Shown here: one piece after another, positions 9,130 to 17,219 of the stretch | How the letters are laid out: each line of letters opens with the position of its first letter | Position numbering within the stretch: the stretch's first letter is position 1 | Translations under genes and position numbers: made by a program | Notes under the pieces: model-generated | Seen by the model: only the letters and a program-made list of their open reading frames with translations | What the model was told of the DNA's origin: nothing | Databases searched by the model: none | Assembly (NCBI RefSeq): GCF_024519315.1 | Contig: NZ_JANIIC010000058.1 | Span: 1 to 64,000, forward strand | Length of the DNA stretch: 64,000 nt | Source of the DNA: Streptomyces malaysiensis subsp. samsunensis | Lineage (GTDB): Bacteria > Actinomycetota > Actinomycetes > Streptomycetales > Streptomycetaceae | Direction of reading: 5' to 3'

Positions 9130-9585
9130 ATGGTCAAACGACATCTGCGCGTTGGCGCGTACGCCGTCTGCGTCGAGGACGGAAAGATCCTCCTCGCCCG
9201 CTGGGCCGGGGGCGAGGGCAAGCAGTGGACGCTGCCCGGCGGCGGCCTCCAGCACGGCGAGGACCCGTACGACGCGGCGGTGCGCGAGGTCGAGGAGGAG
9301 ACCGGCTACACCGTCGAGATCGAACAGCTGCTCGGCATCGACACCCTCCACCAGCGCCACCCGCGATGGCTGACCCACGACGCGGACTTCCACGGGGTGC
9401 GGATCGTCTACGCCGCCCGGGTCACCGGCGGCGAACTGCGACATGAGGTGAACGGCTCCACCGACCTGGCCGCCTGGATCGAGCTGGACCGGATGGCCGA
9501 CCTCGACCGCTCACGGCTCGTGGACACCGCGCTCGCCCTCGACGCCGAGCGCCCGCCCCACGGCCGGGTCATCCCACCCCGCTGA
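9130..9585 (+). CDS. Nudix hydrolase
   Basis: A 151-residue cytoplasmic hydrolase of nucleoside diphosphate-linked compounds. The complete Nudix box is GGGLQHGEDPYDAAVREVEEETGY, matching GX5EX7REUXEEXGU, so it should bind the catalytic metal. The fold starts with HLRVGAYAVCVEDGKILLAR, as in ADP-ribose or housecleaning Nudix proteins; the substrate cannot be told. The ATG is preceded by GAGGG directly next to the start, too close for a normal ribosome site, while CATCCT lies six bases upstream and could be a -10 box of a leaderless message. It is divergent from the nucleotidase and 84 bp before the SIMPL gene, which it may be cotranscribed with. Confidence 0.93.
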   Translation: MVKRHLRVGAYAVCVEDGKILLARWAGGEGKQWTLPGGGLQHGEDPYDAAVREVEEETGYTVEIEQLLGIDTLHQRHPRWLTHDADFHGVRIVYAARVTGGELRHEVNGSTDLAAWIELDRMADLDRSRLVDTALALDAERPPHGRVIPPR

Positions 9586-9669
9586 GGGCCGGGTCATCCC
9601 ACCCCGCCGAGGGGCCGGGCGCCGTACGCTCCGAACACCACCCCTCGTACATCCGGACCAGGAGCCGCC

Positions 9670-10428
9670 ATGGACCAGCCCGCCGAGTCCGCCCAGCCCG
9701 CCGAGTCCGCCCAGCCCGGCCCGCCGCCGTGGCCCGGCGCCGCCTCCGTGCCCTACGGCACCCCCGACACCCCGCGCGTCGCCGTCCGGGGCGAGGCGGT
9801 CCTGGAGGTCGACCCCGAGATCGCCCGGCTCACCATCACCGTCAGCGCCCGCGGCGTCGACCGGCGCGCCGCGCTCGACGACCTCACCCGCCGTAACAAC
9901 CAGGTCCTCGCGCTGGTGAAGCCCTACGGCGAAGCGGTCGAGAAGCTGGAGACCGGCGCCTTCTCGGTCACCCCCGAGATCAGCCCCAAGGGCCGCCACG
10001 AGCGCGTACGGGCCTACCACGGCCGGGTGCACCTCACCGCGACCCTCGGCGACTTCACCGCCCTGGGCGAGCTCACCAGCTGCCTGGCCGACCTCGACCT
10101 CACCCGTGTCGACGGCCCCTGGTGGGGGCTGCGCCCCGACTCGCCCGCCTACGGCAGGGCCCGGCAGCAGGCGGTGCGCGAGGCGGTGCAGCGGGCCCGG
10201 GAGTACGCCGGGGCGCTCGGCGCCCGGCTGGTGGCGCTCACCGAGCTCGCCGATCTCGAGGCCGAGCAGGGCCCGCTCCAGCCCGTGGCCGTCGCCGCCC
10301 CGCGCACCCGGTCCGGTTACGGCGGTCCCGCCGAACGGGAGCCCGCCGCGCTCGACCTCGAACCGCAGCGCCAGACGGTGTACGCGCATGTCAACGCGCG
10401 CTTCACCATGACCCCTCCCGAGCTCTGA
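9670..10428 (+). CDS. SIMPL-domain (DUF541) protein
   Basis: A 252-residue protein of the SIMPL family. The N-terminus is Pro/Ala-rich with the duplicated segment PAESAQ. The domain starts at RVAVRGEAVLEVDPEIARLTI and includes NNQVLALVKPYG and the family-typical RARQQAVREAVQRAREYAGALGARL. Many SIMPL proteins are exported, but no signal peptide or membrane segment is visible here, so it is probably cytoplasmic. Family functions are poorly defined (oxidative stress and signalling roles have been proposed). AGGAG lies six bases before the ATG. Confidence 0.88.
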   Translation: MDQPAESAQPAESAQPGPPPWPGAASVPYGTPDTPRVAVRGEAVLEVDPEIARLTITVSARGVDRRAALDDLTRRNNQVLALVKPYGEAVEKLETGAFSVTPEISPKGRHERVRAYHGRVHLTATLGDFTALGELTSCLADLDLTRVDGPWWGLRPDSPAYGRARQQAVREAVQRAREYAGALGARLVALTELADLEAEQGPLQPVAVAAPRTRSGYGGPAEREPAALDLEPQRQTVYAHVNARFTMTPPEL

Positions 10429-10574
10429 AAACGCCCTCCGTTCGAGCCCTGAAGCCACCCTCCGGAACGCTCATCGGAGCACCCCTGCGCACGTTTCATT
10501 AGTTGTCAATAACTTGCCATCCAAAGGCCATGGAGGAGTGTGAAGTTCTCGGTTCTTTACTCACCGGTAAGTCA

Positions 10575-10580
10575 TAGGCT
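10575..10580 (+). promoter_or_regulatory. -10 box for a leaderless pyk message
   Basis: TAGGCT ends seven bases before the pyk ATG, and there is no Shine-Dalgarno in the gap. This spacing puts the transcription start at the initiation codon. Confidence 0.55.
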
Positions 10581-10587
10581 CGACACC

Positions 10588-12018
10588 ATGCGCCGAGCAA
10601 AAATCGTCTGTACTTTGGGACCCGCCACCGACTCGTACGAGCAGATCAAGGCACTCATCGAGGCCGGAATGGATGTGGCCCGCTTCAACCTCAGCCACGG
10701 CACCTATGCCGAGCACGAGGAGCGTTATCGGCGAGTGCGCAAAGCCTCGCTGGAAACCGGCCGCAGCGTCGGCATCCTCGCCGACCTTCAAGGCCCGAAG
10801 ATTCGGCTCGGCCGTTTCCGTGAAGGTCCCGTGCTCCTTGAACGCGGGGACGAGTTCATCATCACCGTCGAGCCCATCGAGGGCGACCGGTTCCGCTGTG
10901 GCACCACCTACGAGGGGCTGGCCGGCGACGTCAGCAAGGGTGAGCGGATCCTCGTCGACGACGGCCGGGTCACCCTCGAGGTCGTCGACATCGACGGTCC
11001 CCGGGTGCACACCATCGCCATCGAGGGCGGGATGATCTCCGACCACAAGGGGCTCAACCTCCCCGGTGTGGCCGTCTCCGTCCCCGCGATGTCCAAGAAG
11101 GACATCGAGGACCTGCGCTGGGCGCTGCGCATCGGCGCCGATGTCATCGCCCTCTCCTTCGTCCGCAACGGCAACGACATCGTGGATGTCCACCGGGTGA
11201 TGGACGAGGAGGACCGCCGGCTCCCCGTCATCGCCAAGATCGAGAAGCCGCAGGCGGTGGAGAACCTCGAAGGGATCGTCGACGCCTTCGACGGCATCAT
11301 GGTCGCCCGCGGCGACCTCGGCGTGGAGATGCCGCTGGAGCAGGTGCCGATCGTCCAGAAGCGCGCGATCAAGCTGGCCAAGCGGAACGCCAAGCCGGTG
11401 ATCGTCGCGACCCAGATGCTCGACTCGATGATCGAGAACTCCCGCCCCACCCGGGCGGAGGCGTCCGACGTCGCCAACGCGGTCATCGACGGCACGGACG
11501 CGGTGATGCTCTCGGGCGAGACCAGTGTCGGCAAGTACCCGATCGTGACGGTCAAGACGATGGGCCGCATCGTCGCCGCCGCCGAGGAGGACATCCTCGC
11601 CAAGGGCCTGCCCCCGCTGACCGAGCGCAGCAAGCCCCGCACCCAGGGCGGCGCGGTGGCCCGCGCGGCGGCCGAGATGGGCGACTTCCTCGGCGCGAAG
11701 TTCCTCGTCGCCTTCACCCAGTCCGGCGACACCGTGCGCCGCCTCTCCCGCTACCGCTCCCCGATCCCGCTCCTGGCCTTCACCCCGGAGCCGGGCACCC
11801 GCTCCCAGCTCAATCTGACCTGGGGCGTGGAGACCTTCCTCGGCCCGATGGTCGACTCCACGGACGAGATGGTGGCCCAGGTGGACGAGGAACTGCTGCG
11901 CCTCGGCCGCTGCCGCAAGGGTGACCTGGTCATCATCACCGCGGGCTCCCCGCCCGGTGTCTCCGGCTCCACCAACCTGGTCCGCGTCCACCACATCGGC
12001 GCGGACGATCTGAGGTAG
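10588..12018 (+). CDS. pyk: pyruvate kinase
   Basis: A 476-residue glycolytic enzyme making pyruvate and ATP from phosphoenolpyruvate and ADP. It starts MRRAKIVCTLGPATDS, with FNLSHGTYAEHEERYRRVR for substrate binding, ILADLQGPKIRLGRF, then the catalytic IAKIEKPQAVENLEGIVDAFDGIMVARGDLGVE, ATQMLDSMIENSRPTRAEASDVANAVIDGTD, and a C-terminal allosteric domain (FLVAFTQSGDTVRRLSRYR). Length and domain order (A/B barrel, then C) are normal. ATG 10588 fits both homologues and the leaderless promoter; the frame is open 48 bases further upstream. A strong hairpin after the stop is shared with the convergent endonuclease gene. Actinomycetes often carry two pyk genes; from memory this locus corresponds to SCO2014. 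Confidence 0.97.
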   Translation: MRRAKIVCTLGPATDSYEQIKALIEAGMDVARFNLSHGTYAEHEERYRRVRKASLETGRSVGILADLQGPKIRLGRFREGPVLLERGDEFIITVEPIEGDRFRCGTTYEGLAGDVSKGERILVDDGRVTLEVVDIDGPRVHTIAIEGGMISDHKGLNLPGVAVSVPAMSKKDIEDLRWALRIGADVIALSFVRNGNDIVDVHRVMDEEDRRLPVIAKIEKPQAVENLEGIVDAFDGIMVARGDLGVEMPLEQVPIVQKRAIKLAKRNAKPVIVATQMLDSMIENSRPTRAEASDVANAVIDGTDAVMLSGETSVGKYPIVTVKTMGRIVAAAEEDILAKGLPPLTERSKPRTQGGAVARAAAEMGDFLGAKFLVAFTQSGDTVRRLSRYRSPIPLLAFTPEPGTRSQLNLTWGVETFLGPMVDSTDEMVAQVDEELLRLGRCRKGDLVIITAGSPPGVSGSTNLVRVHHIGADDLR

Positions 12019-12035
12019 CCGAGCCTCGCTCCTCG

Positions 12036-12067
12036 GGGCCGAAGTACTGGGCTCAGTACTTCGGCCC
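12036..12067. terminator. bidirectional terminator between pyk and the homing endonuclease gene
   Basis: GGGCCGAAGTACT and its exact complement form a 13-bp stem with a 6-base loop. The right arm is also the end of the endonuclease gene: it encodes its last residues GPKY and most of the stop codon. Confidence 0.85.
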
Positions 12068-12841
12068 GACGTGCTTGTCCATGAGGGCGACGGAGGCGCG
12101 GCGGGCGACCGAGATGTTGAACGGATCGCTGCCTCGGGCGAGGGTCGTCCACTCGACGCCGACCTTGGTGAGGGTGTCGGAGCAGAGCTTGCGGATGTCG
12201 TCGGACTTGTTGGTGAAGAAGTACCTGGGGTACTCGTAGCGCTTGCGCTCACCCGCGACGAGGCGGGTGGTCCAGTTGGTGATGCGGCAGCCGTCAGAGT
12301 GGAAGAGCCCACGGATGAACTTCCACGGGTGTGCGTCCACGATCGACTGTTGCCAGGGCTCCAGCGCTATGAGGCGGTCATGCTTTTTGCCCGGTCCATG
12401 CTGCGGGAACACGCACCACAGGTGTTTGGAGTAGACCTTCACACTGCGGCAGCCTGGTCTGCGTGCCTGGCAGACTGAGTTGTCAGGGAAGACCCTACGC
12501 ATCGCTGCTTTGCACTCATCTATGAGCCCTGGCCATGATTCGCTACACGCGATCATGAGGCTTGGTGCGCGATGCTGGGAGTACTGGATGATGTGGCCAT
12601 CCCCGAGATATAAGCCGAGTAGATACGCGTAGGCCGCGTGATCGAGTTCCCGGCCGTCGCAGCGCGGACATGGCCGGTGGGTTTTGCCGGGGAGCGTGCC
12701 GTGTCGCGCACGATTGAGATGGAGCCAGTGGCCGATCGTCCCTACTGGTACGCCGAGTTCTCGGGCAACGTCCGCGTTCCTGACCCCCGACCGCAGTAGC
12801 ATGATTGCCTTCTGCTGGACTTCAGTGCCATGCGTATGCAT
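12053..12841 (-). CDS. free-standing LAGLIDADG homing endonuclease with N-terminal HTH
   Basis: A 262-residue protein. Residues 8-42 (QQKAIMLLRSGVRNADVARELGVPVGTIGHWLH) form a helix-turn-helix like that of transposases and resolvases. A CPRC pair follows at 58-61. Two LAGLIDADG-like motifs, YLLGLYLGDG (73-82) and FIRGLFHSDG (175-184), each keep the acidic metal-binding residue, so both halves of a one-chain nuclease are present. Codon use is less GC-biased than in neighbours, suggesting acquired DNA. It lies 85 bp downstream of tRNA-Leu on the same strand and ends inside the pyk terminator. It is not inside an intron or intein. The family is widespread in actinomycetes and often annotated only as HTH protein; the target site is unknown. 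Confidence 0.82.
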   Translation of the reverse strand: MHTHGTEVQQKAIMLLRSGVRNADVARELGVPVGTIGHWLHLNRARHGTLPGKTHRPCPRCDGRELDHAAYAYLLGLYLGDGHIIQYSQHRAPSLMIACSESWPGLIDECKAAMRRVFPDNSVCQARRPGCRSVKVYSKHLWCVFPQHGPGKKHDRLIALEPWQQSIVDAHPWKFIRGLFHSDGCRITNWTTRLVAGERKRYEYPRYFFTNKSDDIRKLCSDTLTKVGVEWTTLARGSDPFNISVARRASVALMDKHVGPKY

Positions 12842-12845
12842 GGCA
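12826..12845. promoter_or_regulatory. perfect inverted repeat across the endonuclease start codon
   Basis: TGCCATGC and GCATGGCA flank the 4-base spacer GTAT, and the ATG of the endonuclease gene lies in one arm. It could be an operator for the protein's own HTH domain or an mRNA hairpin hiding the start. No other copy was noticed nearby. Confidence 0.5.
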
Positions 12846-12926
12846 TAACTCTGTGCTACAGCATCCGGTCAGGGAGTCGAATGCCCAAGGTCCACGCGAA
12901 GATGGAAGTCCGCTTAGTGTGATTTG

Positions 12927-13009
12927 TGCCGGGTGCGGGATTCGAACCCGCATGTCCTTTCGGACAGATGTGTTTGAGACATCCGCGTAAGCCATTCCGC
13001 CAACCCGGC
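12927..13009 (-). tRNA. tRNA-Leu, anticodon CAA
   Basis: An 83-base cloverleaf: 7-bp acceptor stem GCCGGGT/ACCCGGC with discriminator A, anticodon stem GATGT/ACATC around loop CTCAAAC (anticodon CAA, reading UUG), a long class II variable arm TGTCC-GAAA-GGACA, and T arm GCGGG-TTCGAAT-CCCGC. The long variable arm and the anticodon agree on leucine. The 3' CCA is not encoded. It lies between the ANTAR regulator gene (opposite strand) and the homing endonuclease gene (same strand). Confidence 0.97.
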
Positions 13010-13100
13010 GAGGTTGCTGATCAGCAGTGTACCGGGTGACCGCCGGGCGTTGCAGCTAGGTAGGCTCAGTGTGCAGCACCTGCCAGGAACGAGGAGCCCC

Positions 13101-13739
13101 GTGAGCGCCACCGAGCCCGTCGACGAGCAGTCGCACATTCCGCCGCACACCACTCGCGTCGTCATCGCCGAGGACGAGGCGCTCATCCGCCTCGACCTGA
13201 AGGAGATGCTCGAAGAGGAGGGGTACTCCGTCGTCGGCGAGGCGGGCGATGGTGAGACGGCTGTCGCGCTCGCCCAGGAGCACCGCCCCGACCTCGTCAT
13301 CCTCGATGTGAAGATGCCGGTTCTCGACGGCATCTCCGCCGCCGAGCGGATCGCGGCCGACCGTATCGCCCCCGTTCTGATGCTGACCGCCTTCTCCCAG
13401 CGTGAGCTGGTCGAGCGGGCCCGGGACGCCGGGGCGATGGCGTATCTGGTGAAGCCGTTCAGCAAGAGCGATGTGGTCCCGGCCATCGAGATGGCCGTCT
13501 CCCGCTTCACCGAGCTGAAAACCCTGGAGCTGGAGGTCGCCGACCTCTCCCAGCGGCTGGAGACCCGCAAGCTGGTCGACCGGGCCAAGAGCATTCTCCA
13601 GACGCAGTACGGGCTGACCGAGCCCGCCGCGTTCCGCTGGATCCAGAAGACCTCGATGGACCGCCGGCTGTCGATGCAGCAGGTGGCCGAGGCCGTCATC
13701 GAGGACGCGACGGAGAAGAAGGCCGCCAAGGAGCAGTAG
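13101..13739 (+). CDS. response regulator with ANTAR RNA-binding output domain
   Basis: A 212-residue two-component regulator. The receiver domain (about 18-135) has the acidic pair in VVIAEDEALIRLD, phospho-acceptor Asp69 in LVILDVKMP, the conserved Thr in MLTAFSQ and Lys in YLVKPF. The C-terminal ANTAR domain (about 145-205) has LETRKLVDRAKSILQTQYGLTEPAAFRWIQKTSMDRRLSMQQVAEAVI, which binds paired hexanucleotide hairpins in nascent RNA to prevent termination. It resembles PdtaR of mycobacteria and, from memory, SCO2013. The GTG at 13101 has AGGAG upstream. No kinase gene is adjacent. It ends in a strong shared terminator with the liv operon. Confidence 0.93.
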   Translation: MSATEPVDEQSHIPPHTTRVVIAEDEALIRLDLKEMLEEEGYSVVGEAGDGETAVALAQEHRPDLVILDVKMPVLDGISAAERIAADRIAPVLMLTAFSQRELVERARDAGAMAYLVKPFSKSDVVPAIEMAVSRFTELKTLELEVADLSQRLETRKLVDRAKSILQTQYGLTEPAAFRWIQKTSMDRRLSMQQVAEAVIEDATEKKAAKEQ

Positions 13740-13755
13740 GAAGAGGTAACGGAAC

Positions 13756-13796
13756 GAAGGGGCCCGTACCGCCGAGACGGCGGTACGGGCCCCTTC
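13756..13796. terminator. bidirectional terminator between the ANTAR regulator and livF
   Basis: A perfect 19-bp stem (GAAGGGGCCCGTACCGCCG and its complement) closes a 3-base loop. It lies between convergent genes and should stop transcription from both sides. Confidence 0.92.
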
Positions 13797-13837
13797 CGTT
13801 CGCGTAAGCCATTGGCCAAGCCGTCGGTTCCCGGCCC

Positions 13838-14554
13838 TCAGTCCTCGCCGAGGTACGCCTTCCGCACCGACTCGTCGTGCAGCAGCGCCTCGCCCGTCCC
13901 GGACAGCACGATATTGCCGATCTCCATCACATGGCCCTGGTCGGCCAGCGACAGGGCCGCCTGGGCGTTCTGCTCGACCAGCAGGATCGTCGTGCCTTCG
14001 GCCTTGAGCTCGGCGATGGTGTGCATGATCTTCTGCATCATGATCGGCGAGAGGCCCATCGAGGGCTCGTCGAGCATCAGCAGCTTGGGACGGGACATCA
14101 GCGCCCGCCCCATCGCGAGCATCTGCTGCTCACCGCCGGAGAGGGTGCCGGCCGCCTGGTTGCGGCGTTCGCCGAGGATGGGGAAGAGGTCGTACGCCTT
14201 GCGGATATCGGCGGCTATGCCGTCCGCGTCCTTTCGGAGAAACGCTCCGAGCTGGAGGTTCTCGGCGATCGACAGCCGCGGGAAGATATGCCGCCCCTCG
14301 GGCGAGTGGGCCAGGCCCAGGGCGACGATCTTGTGCGCGGGGACGCCCGTCAGCGGTTTGCCGTCGAAGCGGATCTCCCCGCCGAGCGGCTGGAGCAGAC
14401 CGGACAGGGTGCGCAGTGTGGTGGTCTTGCCCGCGCCGTTGGTACCGATGAGGGTGACTACCTGGCCGGCCTCGACGCTGAACGAGATTCCCTTGACGGC
14501 CTCGATCTTGCCGTAGGCGACCCGGAGGTCCTCGACCTCGAGCAGTGCGGTCAC
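13838..14554 (-). CDS. livF: branched-chain amino acid ABC transporter, ATPase LivF
   Basis: A 238-residue cytoplasmic ATPase that drives import of leucine, isoleucine and valine together with LivG. Walker A is GTNGAGKTT, the signature is LSGGEQQMLAMGRALMSRP, Walker B is LLMLDEPSMGLSP, and the switch His follows in VEQN (glutamine-glutamate-type loop ILLVEQNAQAALSLAD), all as in LivF. The GTG start overlaps the livG stop (GTGA), showing translational coupling. It is the last gene of the liv operon, which runs K-H-M-G-F, and ends before the shared hairpin. Confidence 0.96.
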   Translation of the reverse strand: MTALLEVEDLRVAYGKIEAVKGISFSVEAGQVVTLIGTNGAGKTTTLRTLSGLLQPLGGEIRFDGKPLTGVPAHKIVALGLAHSPEGRHIFPRLSIAENLQLGAFLRKDADGIAADIRKAYDLFPILGERRNQAAGTLSGGEQQMLAMGRALMSRPKLLMLDEPSMGLSPIMMQKIMHTIAELKAEGTTILLVEQNAQAALSLADQGHVMEIGNIVLSGTGEALLHDESVRKAYLGED

Positions 14555-15456
14555 TGTCCGTCCTCCGTACGTGCTGTGGTGCCCCGCTGGGCTTCGTCCG
14601 GCGTCGCCCCCGTCGTGGCCCCGGCCTCCGCGGCCTCGACCTCGGCGGCCTCCTCCGCGCCCGGCGCGCCCTCGAAGGGGGTGCCGAGGTAGGCGGCGAC
14701 GACGCGTTCATCGCTCTGGACGACGTCCGAGGTGCCCTCGATGAGCTTCTCGCCCTGGACGAGCACGGCGACCCGGTCGCAGAGGTTGAAGATGAAGCGC
14801 ATGTCGTGCTCGATGACGAGCACGGCGGTGCCCAGGTCCCGGATGGCGAAGACCAGTTCCTCGGTGGCGCGGGTCTCCTGGGGGTTCATTCCGGCGGTGG
14901 GCTCGTCGAGCAGCAGCAGCCCGGGGTCGCTGGCGAGGGCGCGTGCGATCTCCAGCTTGCGCTGTTCGCCGTAGGGGAGGTTGCGGGAGAGGTGGTCGGC
15001 CTTGTCGGCGAGGCCGATGAACTCCAGGAGCTCCATGGCGCGGGTCTTGGAGGCGGCCTCGGCGCGCTTGAAGCCGGGACCGCGCAGGAGGGCCGACCAC
15101 AGGCCCTCCTTGGTGCGGGTGTGGCGGCCGACGAGGACGTTCTCCAGGACCGTCATATTGGCGAAGAGCCGGATGTTCTGGAAGGTGCGGGCGATGCCGG
15201 CCTGGGTGACGAGGTGGGGCTTGGGCGGCAGCACGGTGCCCCGGTAGGCGACGCTGCCCTCGGTGGGCACGTAGAGACCGGTGAGGCAGTTGAAGAAGGT
15301 GGTCTTGCCCGCGCCGTTGGGCCCGATGAGGCCGACGATCTCGCCGGGGTGGACTTCGAGATTGACGGAGCGTACGGCCGTGAGACCGCCGAAGCGCATG
15401 GTGACGCCGGTGGCGGTGAGCACGGGGGAGGTCGTGGTGGTGGTCATCTCTGTCAT
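14551..15456 (-). CDS. livG: branched-chain amino acid ABC transporter, ATPase LivG
   Basis: A 301-residue ATPase partner of LivF. It starts MTEMTTTTT, then Walker A GPNGAGKTTFFN, the LivG-typical long insertion after IARTFQNIRLFANMTVLENVLVGRH, signature LPYGEQRKLEIARALASDP, Walker B LLLLDEPTAGMNP, and switch HDMRFIFNLCDRV. The C-terminus carries an Ala/Glu/Thr-rich tail of about 35 residues beyond the usual length, probably disordered. The ATG at 15456 overlaps the livM stop (ATGA); an alternative ATG lies three codons downstream. Confidence 0.96.
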   Translation of the reverse strand: MTEMTTTTTSPVLTATGVTMRFGGLTAVRSVNLEVHPGEIVGLIGPNGAGKTTFFNCLTGLYVPTEGSVAYRGTVLPPKPHLVTQAGIARTFQNIRLFANMTVLENVLVGRHTRTKEGLWSALLRGPGFKRAEAASKTRAMELLEFIGLADKADHLSRNLPYGEQRKLEIARALASDPGLLLLDEPTAGMNPQETRATEELVFAIRDLGTAVLVIEHDMRFIFNLCDRVAVLVQGEKLIEGTSDVVQSDERVVAAYLGTPFEGAPGAEEAAEVEAAEAGATTGATPDEAQRGTTARTEDGQ

Positions 15457-17207
15457 GCCTCCGCCTTGGTGACGCCGACGGCACCGTCCTTGAGTCCGGT
15501 CGCGCCGGGGACGTCGAGCTGACCGGTCTCGTGGTACTCGAGCTGCTGCCGCCGGTTGGGGACGATTCCCTCGGGGCGGAAGCGCATCAGCAGGATGAGC
15601 GCGATACCGAAGGCGAGGAGCTGGTAGTCCTGGAGGAATTCCAGTTTCTTGGGGATCAGGTAGAGCAGGGTGGCGCCGAGCAGCGGGCCGCCGATGGTGC
15701 CCATGCCGCCGAGGATGACGGCGGCGACCAGGAAGGTGGAGTTGGGCGGTACGGGGCCGGCGAAGACGTACTGCTCGGGCACGACGGTGGACTGGAAGTG
15801 GGCCCATACGGCGCCGGCGACTCCGGCGAGGGTGGCGCCGAGCGCGAAGGCGATGAGCTTGACCCGGAATCCGTTGATGCCCATGGCGGTGGCGGCGGTC
15901 TCGTCCTCGCGGATGGCGACCCAGGCGCGGCCGATACGGGAGTTGCCCGCACGGCTGAAGATCAGCACGACGAGGATGGTGACCAGCAGCATCAGCAGGT
16001 AGTAGTTGCCGTTGGAGTCGAGGCTGAGCCCGGCGAAGCTGTGGTCGTCGTTGAAGTTGAACCCGAAGATCTCCAGCGGGGGGATGTTCGGGATGCCGTC
16101 GGGGCCGTTGGTGACCGACGGACCGGAGGTGCCGTCGAGGTTCAGCATGGCGAGGCGGAAGATCTCCCCGAACCCGAGGGTGACGATGGCGAGATAGTCG
16201 CCGCGCAGCCGCAGGGTGGGGGCGCCGATGACCACGCCGAAGATCAGGGAGACCACACCGCCGGTGATCACGGCGGCCCAGAAGGGGAACCTGACGTCGA
16301 GGGTCGAGGCGGTGGAACCGGAGACCAGGGCGGCGGTGTAGGCGCCGACGCCGAGGAAGGCGACATAACCGAGGTCGAGCAGGCCCGCGAGGCCGACAAC
16401 GATGTTCAGGCCGAGGGCGACGGTCGCGAAGATCGCGATGTTGACGCCGAGTTCGGTGAAGCTGGACTTGTCCTGGAAGAACGGGAAGACGATCGCGGTG
16501 ATCAGCGCCGCGACCAGGGTGGTGGAGCGGTAGGCGCTGGTGAGCTCGCTGATCCGGCTGACCAGCCCGGCCTTGACGAGCGCCACGGCGGCGAACCCGA
16601 CGGCGATGAGATAGCCGATGAACGGCTCGGGGTGGTCGGCGTCGGTCTGGATGCCGTAGTTGACCACGTAGAGGCCGAGGGCGAAGACCGCCGCGATGAT
16701 CAGGATCTCGGCCCAGGAGGGCAGCTCCTTGGGACGGCGCAGCTGTCGGCTGTCGTCCGGGAGCAGAAAGGTGGTGGCCACCGGGACGGCGGTCACCACG
16801 GCGGCGATCCAGCCGCCGGGTTCGAGGTTCACCAGGCCGTCCAGGTCCACGGCGATGGAGATGACGGTGAACCAGGTGACGGCGAAGGTGCCGAGGGCCA
16901 GCATCCGCAGGGCCTGGGTGGAGCCGCTGGGGGTCAGCCAGCGCAGGCCCTTCAGGTCCAGGGCGGCCAGCGCGAAGACGCCGGTGGCGATTCCGAGGAC
17001 GAGGGTGAGGAGCTGGAGTCCGCCGGGGTAGCCGTAGACGGTCAGATCGCCGGGGAATTCCGCGGTCCAGGTCCAGGCGAGGAAGGTGGAGGCGACCGCG
17101 GCGGCGCCGCCGGCCGCGGTGAGGACGCGGAGCAGAGTGGTGCGCGGGGCGGTGGCGCCGCCCTGGGCCTCGCTCACGGCGGTGGGCTGGGTCTTGTCGG
17201 TGGTCAT
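15453..17207 (-). CDS. livM: branched-chain amino acid ABC transporter, permease LivM
   Basis: A 584-residue polytopic membrane protein forming the transport channel with LivH. The C-terminal part has the BPD_transp_2 core: IVVGLAGLLDLGYVAFLGVGAYTAAL, GDYLAIVTLGFGEIFRL, and the ATPase-contact region IREDETAATAMGINGFRVKL. The N-terminal 200 residues add about six more hydrophobic segments (LLTLVLGIATGVFALAAL, WIAAVVTAVPVATTFLL and others), so the protein is longer than the roughly 420-residue E. coli LivM; long forms are common in actinomycetes. It starts 12 bp after the livH stop and overlaps livG by four bases. Confidence 0.95.
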   Translation of the reverse strand: MTTDKTQPTAVSEAQGGATAPRTTLLRVLTAAGGAAAVASTFLAWTWTAEFPGDLTVYGYPGGLQLLTLVLGIATGVFALAALDLKGLRWLTPSGSTQALRMLALGTFAVTWFTVISIAVDLDGLVNLEPGGWIAAVVTAVPVATTFLLPDDSRQLRRPKELPSWAEILIIAAVFALGLYVVNYGIQTDADHPEPFIGYLIAVGFAAVALVKAGLVSRISELTSAYRSTTLVAALITAIVFPFFQDKSSFTELGVNIAIFATVALGLNIVVGLAGLLDLGYVAFLGVGAYTAALVSGSTASTLDVRFPFWAAVITGGVVSLIFGVVIGAPTLRLRGDYLAIVTLGFGEIFRLAMLNLDGTSGPSVTNGPDGIPNIPPLEIFGFNFNDDHSFAGLSLDSNGNYYLLMLLVTILVVLIFSRAGNSRIGRAWVAIREDETAATAMGINGFRVKLIAFALGATLAGVAGAVWAHFQSTVVPEQYVFAGPVPPNSTFLVAAVILGGMGTIGGPLLGATLLYLIPKKLEFLQDYQLLAFGIALILLMRFRPEGIVPNRRQQLEYHETGQLDVPGATGLKDGAVGVTKAEA

Positions 17208-17219
17208 CGGTTCACTCCC

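Noticed and set aside
7167..9669. Remaining siderophore genes (acyltransferase, IucA/IucC synthetase, binding protein) after the N-hydroxylase
   Set aside because: Genes here are a nucleotidase and a Nudix hydrolase, with clear motifs of those families.
12842..12926. Phage attachment site or second tRNA between the endonuclease gene and tRNA-Leu
   Set aside because: No cloverleaf and no duplicated tRNA 3' end; no integrase gene nearby.
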